Part shown: positions 22,040-31,299 of the stretch, piece by piece | How positions within the stretch are numbered: the stretch's first letter is position 1 | Layout: each line of letters starts with the position of its first letter | Source of the DNA: Ollibium composti | GTDB lineage: Bacteria > Pseudomonadota > Alphaproteobacteria > Rhizobiales > Rhizobiaceae | NCBI RefSeq assembly: GCF_004801285.1 | Contig: NZ_SSNY01000002.1 | Coordinates: forward strand, 62,001-126,000 | Direction: 5' to 3' | DNA: 64,000 bases | The notes under the pieces: generated by a model | The model's input: the letters and a program-made list of their open reading frames with translations, nothing else | What the model was told of the DNA's origin: nothing | Databases searched by the model: none | Translations under genes and position numbers: made by a program

Positions 22040-22966
22040 ATGAACTGGATCACCAATTTCGTCCGCCCGCGCATCAATTCCATGCTCGGCCGGCGCGACG
22101 TGCCGGAGAACCTGTGGGTGAAGGACCCCGAATCCGGCGAGATGGTCTTTCACAAGGACCTGGAGGAGAACCAGTTCGTCATCCCGTCCTCGGGCCATCA
22201 CATGAAGATTTCGGCGAAGGAGCGGCTGAAATTCTTCTTCGACGACGGCAAGTACGAGGTCATCGAGAACCCCAAGGTGGCGCAGGACCCGCTGAAGTTC
22301 CGCGACGAGAAGCGCTACACCGACCGCCTCAAGGAGGCCAAGGCCAAGACCAGTCTCGAGGACGCCATCCTCAACGCCACCGGCGCGATCGACGGCCTGC
22401 CGGTCGTCGTCACCGTGCAGGACTTCGCTTTCATGGGCGGCTCGCTCGGCATGGCGGCCGGCGAGGCGATCGTCCATGCCTTCGAGACGGCGGTGAAGCG
22501 CAAGCGGCCGCTGATCCTGTTCGCCGCCTCCGGCGGCGCGCGCATGCAGGAAGGCATCCTGTCCCTCATGCAGCTGCCGCGCACAACGGTCGCCGTCGAC
22601 CGGCTGAAGGAGGCCGGCCTGCCCTACATCGTCGTGCTCACCAACCCGACCACCGGCGGCGTCACCGCTTCCTATGCCATGCTGGGCGACGTCCACATCG
22701 CCGAGCCGGGCGCGCTGATCGGCTTTGCCGGCCCGCGCGTCATCGAGCAGACCATTCGCGAGAAGCTGCCGGACGGCTTCCAGCGCGCCGAGTACCTGAT
22801 GGAGCACGGCATGGTCGACATGGTCGTCTCGCGGCTGGAGATGAAGAAGACGGTCGCCAACCTGCTCAAGCTCCTGATGAAGGTGCCGGTCGAGGAAAAG
22901 CCGGCGGAACCCGAAATCCTGCCGCCTGCGGTGACCAGGCCGGAAGCGCCGCGTCCTCCGGCCTGA
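22040..22966 (+). CDS. accD: Acetyl-CoA carboxylase carboxyltransferase beta subunit, zinc ribbon cysteines absent
   Basis: The protein (308 residues) forms the carboxyltransferase with AccA and makes malonyl-CoA for fatty acids. The crotonase-type core is intact ([37 protein letters not shown]). In E. coli AccD the N-terminal zinc ribbon has four Cys; here the matching stretch reads [20 protein letters not shown] followed by [13 protein letters not shown] and contains no Cys. Loss of the zinc site is, as far as I know, usual for rhizobial AccD. The accD-folC pairing downstream of trp genes is typical of the group. Confidence 0.96.
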   Translation: MNWITNFVRPRINSMLGRRDVPENLWVKDPESGEMVFHKDLEENQFVIPSSGHHMKISAKERLKFFFDDGKYEVIENPKVAQDPLKFRDEKRYTDRLKEAKAKTSLEDAILNATGAIDGLPVVVTVQDFAFMGGSLGMAAGEAIVHAFETAVKRKRPLILFAASGGARMQEGILSLMQLPRTTVAVDRLKEAGLPYIVVLTNPTTGGVTASYAMLGDVHIAEPGALIGFAGPRVIEQTIREKLPDGFQRAEYLMEHGMVDMVVSRLEMKKTVANLLKLLMKVPVEEKPAEPEILPPAVTRPEAPRPPA

Positions 22967-23010
22967 TTGGGACACGGCCTGCCGCAACGGCGACGTCGCG
23001 CCGTCCCGGT

Positions 23011-23107
23011 CACGCTTAAAGCGTGTCACGATCTTCCGGATTCGCTCCGCAAGCCCTAGATTTGATTTACGCCCGTCTTCGCCCCGAAACCGGTTCTCGC
23101 TTTCGGA
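23011..23107. repeat. Dispersed rhizobial-type intergenic repeat between accD and folC
   Basis: The segment begins with a 7-bp palindrome CACGCTTAAAGCGTG (23011-23025), then CTCCGCAAGCCCTAGATTTG, and ends in CGAAACCGGTTCTCGCTTTCGG, a second inverted repeat. Its core GAGAACCGGTTT (reverse strand) recurs in the hairpin at 28395-28438. I recall such sequences as scattered intergenic repeats in Mesorhizobium and relatives; the family name is not certain. Confidence 0.5.
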
Positions 23108-23131
23108 AGGCAGGTGTTTAGGAAACATTCC

Positions 23132-24463
23132 ATGACCACCCTTTCCGCCGACCGCGAAATCGAGCGCCTGATGGCGCTGCACCCGAAGGGGTTCGACCTG
23201 TCGCTGGAGCGGGTTTCGCGCCTGCTCGACAGGCTCGGCAATCCGCAGGACAGGATGCCCCCGGTCATCCACATCGCCGGCACCAACGGCAAGGGTTCCT
23301 GCGCCGCCTTCTCGCGCGCGCTGCTGGAGGCGGCTGGTTACAGAGTCCATGTCCACACCTCGCCGCATCTCGTCCATTGGCACGAGCGCTATCGGCTGGC
23401 CGCGCCCGGCGGCGGCCGGCTGGTCGAGGACCATATCTTCGCCGAGGCCATCCACCGCGTCGCCGAGGCCAATGCCGGCCAGATGATCACCGTCTTCGAG
23501 ATCCTGACCGCCGTCGGCTTCGTCCTGTTCTCCGAGCATCCGGCGGATGCCGTGATCATGGAGGTGGGCCTGGGCGGCCGTTTCGATGCCACCAACGTCA
23601 TCAGGCGGCCGGCCGTCTCCGTCGTCATGCCAATCTCGCTCGACCACGAAGCCTATCTCGGCGACCGCGTCGAACTGATCGCGGCGGAGAAGGCCGGCAT
23701 TCTCAAGCGCGGCTGTCCGGCCGTCATCGGCCAGCAGGAGTTCGACGCCGCCCGCGACGTGCTCGTCGAAACCGCCGAGCGGCTTGGCTGCCCGCTGTCC
23801 GTCTACGGCCAGGATTTCCTCGCCCATGGCGAGAACGGCCGCATGGTCTACCAGGACGAGGACGGGCTGATGGATCTGTCGCCGCCGCGCCTGCCCGGCC
23901 GGCACCAGTTCGCCAATGCGGCGGCGGCCATCGCGGCCGTCAAGGCGGCCGGCTTCGACATTGGCCAAGGCACCGCCGACCGGGCGATGACGACGGTCGC
24001 CTGGCCGGGCCGCATGCAGCGGCTCACGCAAGGACGGCTCGTCGATCTCGCGCCCGCGGGTGCCGATATCTGGCTCGACGGCGGCCACAATCCGGGTGCC
24101 GGCATGGTGGTGGCCGAGGCGCTGGCCGAGCAGGAGGAAAAGAACCCACGGCCGCTCTACATGATCGCCGGCATGATCAACACCAAGGATCAGGCCGGCT
24201 ATTTCGCCGCGTTCAAGGGGCTGGTTCGGCACGTCTACACCGTACCCGTGTCGATGAGCGAATCCAGTGTGCCGAACGACGAACTGGCGGTGCGTGCCGC
24301 CGAGGCCGGGCTGTCGGCCGAGCCGGTCAGCTCGGTGGCGGCCGCGCTCATGCTGCTCACCGATACGCTGGGCGAGGACGAGGTGCCGCCGCGCATCCTG
24401 ATCGGCGGTTCGCTCTATCTCGCCGGCGCGGTATTGGCCGAGAACGGTACGCCGCCGGTCTAA
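23132..24463 (+). CDS. folC: Dihydrofolate synthase / folylpolyglutamate synthase
   Basis: The protein (443 residues) adds glutamate to dihydropteroate and folates. The ATP loop is HIAGTNGKGSCAAF and the folate and ATP contact segments HTSPHLVHWHERY and IMEVGLGGRFDATNV are present; the C-terminal ligase domain includes WLDGGHNPGAG. A GTG at 23114 is in frame, but the ATG at 23132 is preceded by AGGAAA at a suitable distance and gives MTTLSADREIERLMALHPKG. It ends the trp-accD-folC series and converges with a permease gene 16 bases away. Confidence 0.95.
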   Translation: MTTLSADREIERLMALHPKGFDLSLERVSRLLDRLGNPQDRMPPVIHIAGTNGKGSCAAFSRALLEAAGYRVHVHTSPHLVHWHERYRLAAPGGGRLVEDHIFAEAIHRVAEANAGQMITVFEILTAVGFVLFSEHPADAVIMEVGLGGRFDATNVIRRPAVSVVMPISLDHEAYLGDRVELIAAEKAGILKRGCPAVIGQQEFDAARDVLVETAERLGCPLSVYGQDFLAHGENGRMVYQDEDGLMDLSPPRLPGRHQFANAAAAIAAVKAAGFDIGQGTADRAMTTVAWPGRMQRLTQGRLVDLAPAGADIWLDGGHNPGAGMVVAEALAEQEEKNPRPLYMIAGMINTKDQAGYFAAFKGLVRHVYTVPVSMSESSVPNDELAVRAAEAGLSAEPVSSVAAALMLLTDTLGEDEVPPRILIGGSLYLAGAVLAENGTPPV

Positions 24464-24479
24464 GATCGGAAATCGTTTC

Positions 24480-25247
24480 TCAGACGCCGAGCAGGCGAAG
24501 CGCCGCCGGCAGGGCCAGCGAGACGCCGGACAGGAACAGCAGCACGAAGACGACGACCTTCAACGCTGCCGCCGACAGCGGCGGCGGCCAGCGGCGCGCG
24601 GCATAGGTCATGCCCATGACGACCGGCACGGCCGCCACGCCGGCCAGCGTCGAGGGCGGCGGGATGTTGCCGCTCAGCGCCACCAGCGACAGGCGCACCA
24701 CTTGCGCCGCCCCGAAGGCGGCGACGAGCGTCTCGCGGATCTTGGCGGTCGGCATCGGCTGACGATAGAAGTGGTAGACGAGCGGCGGCCCGCCGGTCGA
24801 GAACAGTCCACCCATGACGCCCGATATGATGCCGAAGCCGACGAAGCTGGCGTCCGACGATTGCCGTGGCAGCGCCTTGCGCTGCACCGCCAGTTGCAGG
24901 CTGGAGGCCATGATGATGATGCCGAGCACGACTTTGAGCGCGTCGGCGCGGGTATCGGCCAGCCACTCCAGCAGGAAATAGCCGATGACCAGCGTCGGCA
25001 GGCTGGCGGACAGGACAAGGCGCAGCAGGTGCCGGGCGACGTGGTGCCGGCCGCCGTGGAGCATCATCTGCGTGGCGTTGACCAATGTCAGCAGGCCCAC
25101 CATGGCGGCGGCATCGGGAAGCGGCAGCAGGCCGACCAGCGCGATCAGCCCCATCATGACGAGGCCGAAGGCGAAGCCGGTGATGGTCTGAACATAGGCG
25201 GCGACACCGGCAATGAACAGAAAGGCAGCCAGGGCGCCGAGGCTCAT
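24480..25247 (-). CDS. TSUP family (TauE/SafE) membrane permease
   Basis: The protein (255 residues) has about eight membrane helices and the duplicated TSUP motifs, for example QTITGFAFGLVMMGLIALVG and GIISGVMGGLFSTGGPPLV. TSUP proteins are thought to export sulfite, sulfoacetate or other organosulfur or organic anions; no sulfur genes are nearby to narrow this. The gene lies 48 bases downstream of a small cupin gene on the same strand and may be co-transcribed with it. Confidence 0.88.
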   Translation of the reverse strand: MSLGALAAFLFIAGVAAYVQTITGFAFGLVMMGLIALVGLLPLPDAAAMVGLLTLVNATQMMLHGGRHHVARHLLRLVLSASLPTLVIGYFLLEWLADTRADALKVVLGIIIMASSLQLAVQRKALPRQSSDASFVGFGIISGVMGGLFSTGGPPLVYHFYRQPMPTAKIRETLVAAFGAAQVVRLSLVALSGNIPPPSTLAGVAAVPVVMGMTYAARRWPPPLSAAALKVVVFVLLFLSGVSLALPAALRLLGV

Positions 25248-25295
25248 CGCGCCTCACCGCCGTGGCAAACGCCGGAATGCGGCATGGGGCAGGCT

Positions 25296-25577
25296 CTACT
25301 TCAGTTCGATCTCGATGAAGGCGTATTCGCCGTCGGTGGCGTTGATGACGTCGTGCTCGACGCCTTCGTTGCGGAAATACGGCACGCCGCCCTTCATGTC
25401 GAAGACGTTCTCGCCGTCTTTGCCGACGATTTTCAGCTTGCCGTCCATCAGCGGCACCACGACATAGTCGTGGCCGTGGCGATGCCAGCCGGTGCTGGCG
25501 CCGGGCGCGAAGCGCCACTCGGTGACGACGACACGGTCGTTGTCGACGAAGACTGTCGCTTTGGCTTCTGTCGTCAT
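25296..25577 (-). CDS. Small cupin domain protein
   Basis: The protein (93 residues) is a single cupin barrel. Motif 1 is GWHRHGHDYVVVPLMDGKL, with two His and further polar residues placed to bind a metal, and motif 2 is YFRNEGVEHDVINATD. The frame extends to 25670, but the ATG at 25575-25577 follows an AAGGAG ribosome site. It is upstream of the TSUP permease gene and downstream of the pckA terminator. It may be a sensor or a small enzyme; the ligand is unknown. Confidence 0.83.
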   Translation of the reverse strand: MTTEAKATVFVDNDRVVVTEWRFAPGASTGWHRHGHDYVVVPLMDGKLKIVGKDGENVFDMKGGVPYFRNEGVEHDVINATDGEYAFIEIELK

Positions 25578-25670
25578 GGCGGCGCTCCTTTGGGATGAAC
25601 AAAGACGACTGCTCGAGCCGTCGTCAGGACCACGGGCCAGGTTTCGATCCCGCCAGCAGGCATTCGCCAA

Positions 25671-25696
25671 ACAAAAGGCCCGGTCGAAACCGGGCC
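25671..25696 (-). terminator. Intrinsic terminator of pckA
   Basis: On the minus strand GGCCCGGT and ACCGGGCC (plus-strand arms 25677-25684 and 25689-25696) form an 8-bp stem with a 4-base loop, followed by TTTTGTTTG. It lies 22 bases after the pckA stop. Confidence 0.88.
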
Positions 25697-25717
25697 GCAG
25701 GTGCGCATGCGCAGCGT

Positions 25718-27343
25718 CTATTCGGCTGCTTCCTGCGAGCGCGGAGCGGCGCCAAGCACATTGGCGTCGACATGGCTTTCGAACTTGCCGAAATTGTCGA
25801 TGAACATGCCGACCAGTTTCCTGGCCTGACGGTCATAGGCGGCCTTGTCGGCCCAGGTCGCCCTTGGGTCTAGAAGTTTGGGGTCGAGAATGGCGGCTTC
25901 GACGCCGGGAACGGCAACCGGCACCTCGAAGCCGAAATTCGCGTCGGTGCGGAACTCGGCCTGGTTGAGCGAGCCGTCGAGGGCTGCCGAAAGCAGGGCG
26001 CGCGTCGCCTTGATCGGCATGCGGCGGCCGGTTCCGTAGGCGCCGCCGGTCCAGCCGGTGTTGACCAGCCAGCAGGAAACGCCGTGACGGGCGATCAGGT
26101 CGCGCAGCAGGTTGCCGTATTCGGATGGATGCCGCGGCATGAAGGGGGCGCCGAAGCAGGTGGAGAAGGTCGCCTCCGGCTCGGTGACGCCCTTTTCGGT
26201 GCCGGCCACCTTGGCGGTGTAGCCGGAGAGGAAGTGATACATGGCCTGCGCCGGCGTCAGCCTGGCGATCGGCGGCATGACGCCGAAGGCATCCGCGGTC
26301 AGCATGATGACCGCCTTCGGATGACCGGTACGGCCGGTGGCGCTCGCATTGGCGATGAAGTTGAGCGGATAGGCGCAGCGCGTATTCTCGGTCTTCGAGC
26401 CGTCGTTGAAATCCGGCACGCCGTCCTCGTCGAGTACGACGTTCTCCAAGACCGTGCCGAAGCGGCGCGTGGTGGAGAAGATTTCCGGCTCCGCCTCGGC
26501 CGAAAGCCGGATGGTCTTGGCATAGCAGCCGCCTTCGAAATTGAAGATGCCGTGCGGCCCCCAGCCGTGCTCGTCGTCGCCGATCAGCGTCCGCGACGGG
26601 TCGGCCGACAGCGTCGTCTTGCCGGTGCCCGACAGGCCGAAGAATACAGCCGAGTCGCCGTCCGGCCCTTCGTTGGCCGAGCAGTGCATCGGCATGACGC
26701 CCCGTTCGGGCAATTGATAGTTGAGCGCAGTGAAGACCGACTTCTTCATCTCGCCGGCATAGGAGGTGCCGCCGATCAGCACGATCATGCGGGTGAGGTC
26801 GAGGGCGATCACCGTTTCCGAGCGCGTGCCGTGGCGGGCCGGATCGGCCCTGAAGGACGGCAGGTCGATGATCGTCATCTTCGGTACGAAGGACCGCAGC
26901 GCGGCCTTGTCCGGCCGGATCAGCAAGTTGCGGATGAACAGCGAGTGCCAGGCCAGTTCGTTGACGACGCGCACCGGCAGGGCAAGCTCCGCATCGGCGC
27001 CGCCGACGAGATCCTGTACGTAAAGGTCCTTGTCCGCCGCATGGGCGAGGAAATCGGCCAGCAAAAGGTCGAATTGCTTCGGCGCCATCGCCTTGTTGGC
27101 GTCCCACCACACATGCGGCTCGGTCCTGGCGTCGCGCACGACGAACTTGTCCTTCGCCGAACGGCCGGTGTGCTGACCGGTCTCGGCCATCAGCGCGCCA
27201 TGTGCCGTCAGCTTCGCCTCGCCGCGGCGGATGGCGTCCTCATAGAGTGCCGCCGGCCCGAAATTGTAGTGCACAGTGCCTGTCGTTTTCAGGCCGATCG
27301 CGTCGAGCCCGCAGTCCGGATTGCGTTTGCCGAGTTCCGACAT
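25718..27343 (-). CDS. pckA: Phosphoenolpyruvate carboxykinase (ATP)
   Basis: The enzyme (541 residues) converts oxaloacetate and ATP to phosphoenolpyruvate, the first step of gluconeogenesis. The P-loop GLSGTGKT is at 236-243, followed by [18 protein letters not shown], and the oxaloacetate-site region [18 protein letters not shown] is present. The length is normal. The 348-base gap to the divergent chvI holds AT-rich near-palindromes that could bind a LacI-type repressor. In rhizobia pckA and chvI are neighbours in this arrangement. Confidence 0.97.
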   Translation of the reverse strand: MSELGKRNPDCGLDAIGLKTTGTVHYNFGPAALYEDAIRRGEAKLTAHGALMAETGQHTGRSAKDKFVVRDARTEPHVWWDANKAMAPKQFDLLLADFLAHAADKDLYVQDLVGGADAELALPVRVVNELAWHSLFIRNLLIRPDKAALRSFVPKMTIIDLPSFRADPARHGTRSETVIALDLTRMIVLIGGTSYAGEMKKSVFTALNYQLPERGVMPMHCSANEGPDGDSAVFFGLSGTGKTTLSADPSRTLIGDDEHGWGPHGIFNFEGGCYAKTIRLSAEAEPEIFSTTRRFGTVLENVVLDEDGVPDFNDGSKTENTRCAYPLNFIANASATGRTGHPKAVIMLTADAFGVMPPIARLTPAQAMYHFLSGYTAKVAGTEKGVTEPEATFSTCFGAPFMPRHPSEYGNLLRDLIARHGVSCWLVNTGWTGGAYGTGRRMPIKATRALLSAALDGSLNQAEFRTDANFGFEVPVAVPGVEAAILDPKLLDPRATWADKAAYDRQARKLVGMFIDNFGKFESHVDANVLGAAPRSQEAAE

Positions 27344-27691
27344 GGACTATCCTTGTTGTTCTAGCCGCATTGAACCGGCAGCAGCCGGACGGTCGGCTAC
27401 ACGCCGCCATTATCTGCTCAAAATCAGAAAAGATGAGTGATATCAAATCATTAATCGATTTAAAAAATTTGAAAGTTGTTTAAATCGTTTAGATGTGCAA
27501 AAATTTTTCGAGGTTACCCAAAGGATCGGCACGCATACGGCGTCCAATCCATGTGCGGGGTCGAGTGTGGACTCGTGCCAGGCGCCGCTATAGGAGGGCG
27601 GACGGCATGCCACATTTTGTACCCAATTTGTCCTGCAATAGCCCCTTCTCGAAGCACGAAGGGGATACCCGCTATGAGGGAGCCGCTGGAA
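27344..27691. promoter_or_regulatory. Divergent control region between pckA and chvI with two LacI-type half-palindromes
   Basis: This 348-base region has no gene. Bases 27411-27515 are far more AT-rich than their surroundings. Two similar near-palindromes with a central CG lie there: TTAATCGATTTA (27451-27462) and TTAAATCGTTTA (27480-27491). This is the general shape of LacI-family operators; a LacI-type regulator (PckR) is known to control pckA in Sinorhizobium. The chvI-proximal half contains a short hairpin, CGAGTGTGGACTCG, and no clear -35/-10 pair. Confidence 0.5.
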
Positions 27692-28393
27692 ATGGCAACA
27701 ATCGCGCTTGTCGATGACGACCGCAACATCCTGACGTCGGTTTCGATCGCCCTGGAGTCGGAAGGCTACCGGGTGGAAACCTACACCGACGGCGCCTCGG
27801 CGCTGGAGGGGCTGGGGGCACGGCCGCCGAACCTCGCCATCCTCGACATCAAGATGCCGCGCATGGACGGCATGGAACTTCTGCGCCGGCTGCGCCAGAA
27901 GACCGACCTGCCGGTCATCTTCCTGACCTCGAAGGACGACGAGATCGATGAGCTGTTCGGCCTCAAGATGGGCGCCGACGACTTCATCAAGAAGCCGTTC
28001 TCGCAGCGCCTCCTGGTCGAGCGCGTGCGCGCCGTGCTGCGCCGGGCCTCGGCCCGCGACGCGGCTGCCAAGCAGCCCAGCCAGGCCAGCCGCTCGCTGG
28101 AACGCGGCCAACTCGTCATGGACCAGGAGCGCCACACCTGCACCTGGAAGGGCGAGCCGGTGACGCTGACGGTGACCGAGTTCCTGATCCTGCATTCGCT
28201 GGCGCAGCGCCCCGGCGTGGTGAAAAGCCGTGATGCGCTGATGGATTCGGCCTATGATGAGCAGGTCTATGTCGACGACCGCACCATCGATAGCCACATC
28301 AAGCGGCTGCGCAAGAAGTTCAAGGCCGTCGACGACGACTTCGAGATGATCGAGACGCTTTACGGGGTCGGCTACCGGTTCCGCGAAGCGTAA
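27692..28393 (+). CDS. chvI: ChvI response regulator (OmpR family)
   Basis: The protein (233 residues) is the DNA-binding partner of the ChvG kinase, which controls envelope, acid and symbiosis genes in rhizobia. The receiver has the acidic pair in LVDDDRN, the phospho-acceptor D52 in [13 protein letters not shown], and the conserved Lys in [11 protein letters not shown]. The C-terminal winged helix includes [14 protein letters not shown] and YGVGYRF. The start chosen gives [10 protein letters not shown] as in other ChvI proteins; an in-frame ATG at 27674, with AAGGGG upstream, is an alternative that adds six residues. chvG follows after a repeat. Confidence 0.94.
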   Translation: MATIALVDDDRNILTSVSIALESEGYRVETYTDGASALEGLGARPPNLAILDIKMPRMDGMELLRRLRQKTDLPVIFLTSKDDEIDELFGLKMGADDFIKKPFSQRLLVERVRAVLRRASARDAAAKQPSQASRSLERGQLVMDQERHTCTWKGEPVTLTVTEFLILHSLAQRPGVVKSRDALMDSAYDEQVYVDDRTIDSHIKRLRKKFKAVDDDFEMIETLYGVGYRFREA

Positions 28394-28394
28394 A

Positions 28395-28438
28395 GCAATT
28401 CCAGGAAAAATGAGAACCGGTTTTCCGTTCGGAGTTGC
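28395..28438. repeat. Rhizobial-type palindromic repeat between chvI and chvG
   Basis: The segment begins GCAATTCCAGGAAAA, has the central AGAACCGGTTTTCC, and ends CGGAGTTGC. Its ends are inverted (GCAATTCC against GGAGTTGC, pairing in RNA with one G-U), so it can fold into one hairpin. From memory it belongs to the very common rhizobial intergenic repeat family. It lies inside the probable chvI-chvG transcript. Confidence 0.6.
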
Positions 28439-28473
28439 GGGAAGACACAGGACCAACCGGCGGACCGTTTTCG

Positions 28474-30252
28474 ATGGCAGTAGACGTTGAACGCAGCAGA
28501 CCGGCGGCCGCCAAGCGGGCGTCACGGTCGCCTGCGCTCCTGTCCAAGATAACGGTACCGCTGCGCCGCTTCCTCGGCCATCACATCTTCTCCAGCCTCA
28601 CCCGGCGCATCCTCTTCCTCAACCTCGCCGGGCTGGCGGTGCTGGTCATCGGCATCCTCTATCTCAACACCTTCCGCGACGGACTGATCGACGCCCGCGT
28701 CGAAAGCCTGATGACGCAAGGCGAGATCATCGCCGGCGCCATCGCCGCCTCGGCGACGGTGGAAACGGATTCCATTTCGATCGATCCGGAGAAACTGCTC
28801 GAACTGCAGGCCGGCGAAAGCACCGGCCCCTCGAGCGATCAGCTCGACAATCTCGATTTCCCGATCAACCCCGAGCGTGTCGCGCCCGTGCTCAGGCGGC
28901 TGATCTCGCCGACGCGGACGCGCGCGCGCATCTACGACCGCGACACCAACCTGTTGCTCGATTCGCGCCATCTCTATTCGCGCGGCCAGATCCTGCGCTA
29001 CGATGTGCCGCCGATCGAGGAGGAGGAGCCGGGACTGGTCGAGCGCGTCGAGAAGTTCATCTTCAGCTTCTTCCGCAATTCCGACCTGCCGATCTACAGG
29101 GAGCAGCCGGGCGGCAACGGCGCCGCCTATCCCGAGGTCATCAAGGCGCTGACCGGCAGCCCTTCGACCATCGTGCGCATCTCCGAAAAGGGCGAGCAGA
29201 TCGTCTCGGTGGCGGTGCCGATCCAGCGTTTCCGCGCGGTTCTCGGCGTACTCCTGCTTTCCACCGAGGGCGGCGACATCGACAAGATCGTCGCCGCCGA
29301 GCGCAAGGCGATCCTGCGCGTCTTCGGCATCGCAGCCCTCGTCACCGCCATCCTGTCGCTGCTTCTGGCCTCCACCATCGCCACGCCGCTGAGGCGGCTT
29401 TCGGCGGCGGCGGTGCGCGTGCGTCGTGGCGTGAAGAACCGCGAGGAGATCCCCGACTTCTCCGACCGCCAGGACGAGATCGGCAACCTGTCGCTGGCCG
29501 TGCGCGACATGACCAATGCGCTCTATGCTCGCATCGAGGCGATCGAAAGTTTCGCAGCAGATGTCAGCCATGAACTGAAGAACCCGCTGACCTCGCTGCG
29601 CAGCGCCGTCGAGACGCTGCCGCTGGCCAAGAACGAGACGTCGCGCAGCCGCCTGATGGAGGTCATCCAGCACGATGTCAGGCGGCTCGACCGCCTCATC
29701 ACCGACATTTCCGATGCCTCGCGTCTCGACGCCGAACTGGCGCGGGAAGATGCCGGCAAGGTGGACCTGAAAAAGTTCATCACCGACCTCGTCTCCGTCT
29801 CCAGCGAGGTCTCGCACCACAAGAAGGCAGTCCAACTGGAATTCAAGGTGGCCAAGCTGCCGCAGGGCGTGAAGGGTTACCAGGTGGTCGGCCACGACCT
29901 CAGGCTCGGCCAAGTCATCACCAACCTGATCGAAAATGCGCGCTCCTTCGTGCCGGACGAACATGGCCACATCACCATCTCGCTCGAGCGCTCGGGCAAG
30001 TTCAACATCGTCACCGTCGACGATAACGGGCCAGGTATCCGCGCCGAGAAGATCGACCGTATCTTCGAGCGCTTCTACACCGACCGCCCGGCCAGCGAGG
30101 CGTTCGGCCAAAACTCCGGTCTCGGCCTGTCCATCAGCCGCCAGATCGTCGAAGCGCATGGCGGCACGCTGACGGCGGAGAACATTCCCGGCACCAAGCC
30201 GGGTGAGATCAAGGGCGCGCGCTTCGTCGTCGCCCTGCCGGCGGACGGCTAA
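28474..30252 (+). CDS. chvG: ChvG sensor histidine kinase
   Basis: The protein (592 residues) is the inner-membrane sensor of the ChvG-ChvI system. It has a cytoplasmic N terminus, a first membrane helix (ILFLNLAGLAVLVIGILYLN), a large periplasmic domain, a second helix (FGIAALVTAILSLLLASTIA), a HAMP domain, the H-box FAADVSHELKNPL with H366, and the ATP domain (NLIENARSF, DDNGPGI, GLGLSISRQI). A TTG at 28435 is in frame but the ATG at 28474 is preferred. The gene is followed by hprK after 32 bases, a linkage known in rhizobia that couples this system with the PTS. Confidence 0.95.
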   Translation: MAVDVERSRPAAAKRASRSPALLSKITVPLRRFLGHHIFSSLTRRILFLNLAGLAVLVIGILYLNTFRDGLIDARVESLMTQGEIIAGAIAASATVETDSISIDPEKLLELQAGESTGPSSDQLDNLDFPINPERVAPVLRRLISPTRTRARIYDRDTNLLLDSRHLYSRGQILRYDVPPIEEEEPGLVERVEKFIFSFFRNSDLPIYREQPGGNGAAYPEVIKALTGSPSTIVRISEKGEQIVSVAVPIQRFRAVLGVLLLSTEGGDIDKIVAAERKAILRVFGIAALVTAILSLLLASTIATPLRRLSAAAVRVRRGVKNREEIPDFSDRQDEIGNLSLAVRDMTNALYARIEAIESFAADVSHELKNPLTSLRSAVETLPLAKNETSRSRLMEVIQHDVRRLDRLITDISDASRLDAELAREDAGKVDLKKFITDLVSVSSEVSHHKKAVQLEFKVAKLPQGVKGYQVVGHDLRLGQVITNLIENARSFVPDEHGHITISLERSGKFNIVTVDDNGPGIRAEKIDRIFERFYTDRPASEAFGQNSGLGLSISRQIVEAHGGTLTAENIPGTKPGEIKGARFVVALPADG

Positions 30253-30284
30253 GATTTGCATGGTCCCGGGCAGGTTCTGAGCCG

Positions 30285-30734
30285 ATGAGCGGTTTGCCCA
30301 ATATCCATGGCACCGCCCTCGTGCTGGGCGATCGCGGCATCCTCGTCATCGGGCCGTCGGGCGCCGGCAAGACGACGCTGGCGCTCGCCCTGGTCGGGCA
30401 TTTTTGCGCGCATGGGCGTTTCGCCAGGCTGGCCGGCGACGATCAGGTCCTCGTCGAGGCACGCGGCGGTCGTCTGCTCGCCCGGGCACCCGCCGCCATT
30501 GCCGGCCTCGTCGAAGTGCCGGGCATAGGGCCGCGGCCGGTTCCGACCGAACAGGCTGTGGTGATCGATCTCGTCCTGCGCCTCGTCGCCGAAGATGCTA
30601 CAGCACGCCTGCAGGACAACGCGACCGAGACGATTGCCGGCTGCGTCCTGCCCCGTTTCGATCTCGCCCGGCGCAACGTTCCGGCCGCCTTGCCGCTGGT
30701 CGCGGCGCTGCTCGGGCTTCCACCTTTCGCCTAA
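30285..30734 (+). CDS. hprK: HPr kinase/phosphorylase, short alphaproteobacterial form
   Basis: The protein (149 residues) contains only the C-terminal kinase domain of HprK; Gram-positive forms have about 310 residues with an extra N-terminal domain. The P-loop GPSGAGKT is at 23-30, and the later motif region GLVEVPGIG is recognisable. It would phosphorylate the regulatory serine of the HPr encoded two genes downstream. The gap of 163 bases to the EIIA gene contains nothing I can name. Confidence 0.92.
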   Translation: MSGLPNIHGTALVLGDRGILVIGPSGAGKTTLALALVGHFCAHGRFARLAGDDQVLVEARGGRLLARAPAAIAGLVEVPGIGPRPVPTEQAVVIDLVLRLVAEDATARLQDNATETIAGCVLPRFDLARRNVPAALPLVAALLGLPPFA

Positions 30735-30897
30735 GGAACAGGCAGTTCCATGCTGCAATGCGTCAAAATGGCCGGAAATGGCGCTTTTTGGGGCTTGCCA
30801 ACGCCTCCCGCGTCGACAAGATAGCGCTCCCGCCGCCAGCATGGACGGCAAGCATAAGATGCGCCCGTGAAGGGCCCATGACGGGAGCCGCCGAAGA

Positions 30898-31299
30898 ATG
30901 ATCGGACTCGTGCTTGTGACGCACGGTCATCTGGCCACCGAGTTCCGCCACGCGGTGGAACACGTGGTCGGCCCGCAGGAAAATTTCGAGACGGTCGCGA
31001 TCGGCGCCGACGACGATATGGAACAGCGGCGCCGCGACATCGTCGAGGCCGTCGCCCGCGTCGATACCGGTGCCGGCGTCATCGTGCTCACCGACATGTT
31101 CGGCGGCACGCCCTCCAACCTCGCCATCTCGGTGATGGAAGCGGGGCGGACCGAAGTCATCGCCGGCATGAACCTGCCCATGCTGATCAAGCTCTCCAGC
31201 GTGCGCAAGACCGACAACATGGCCGTCGCACTGGAAGAGGCGCAGGCCGCCGGCCGCAAATACATCAACGTCGCCAGCCAACTGCTTGCCAGCAAATGA
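30898..31299 (+). CDS. PTS EIIA component of the mannose family
   Basis: The protein (133 residues) is a cytoplasmic EIIA(Man)-type phosphocarrier. The phospho-acceptor His is H9 in LVLVTHGHLA, and the family segment VLTDMFGGTPSNLAI is intact. No EIIB, EIIC or EIID genes are near, so it is part of the regulatory PTS of alphaproteobacteria and not a sugar uptake system. Its stop overlaps the HPr start by 4 bases. Confidence 0.93.
   Translation: MIGLVLVTHGHLATEFRHAVEHVVGPQENFETVAIGADDDMEQRRRDIVEAVARVDTGAGVIVLTDMFGGTPSNLAISVMEAGRTEVIAGMNLPMLIKLSSVRKTDNMAVALEEAQAAGRKYINVASQLLASK

Noticed and set aside
22034..24232. Long minus-strand open frame (732 codons) opposite accD and folC
   Set aside because: It is a composition shadow of two certain genes and has no family features.
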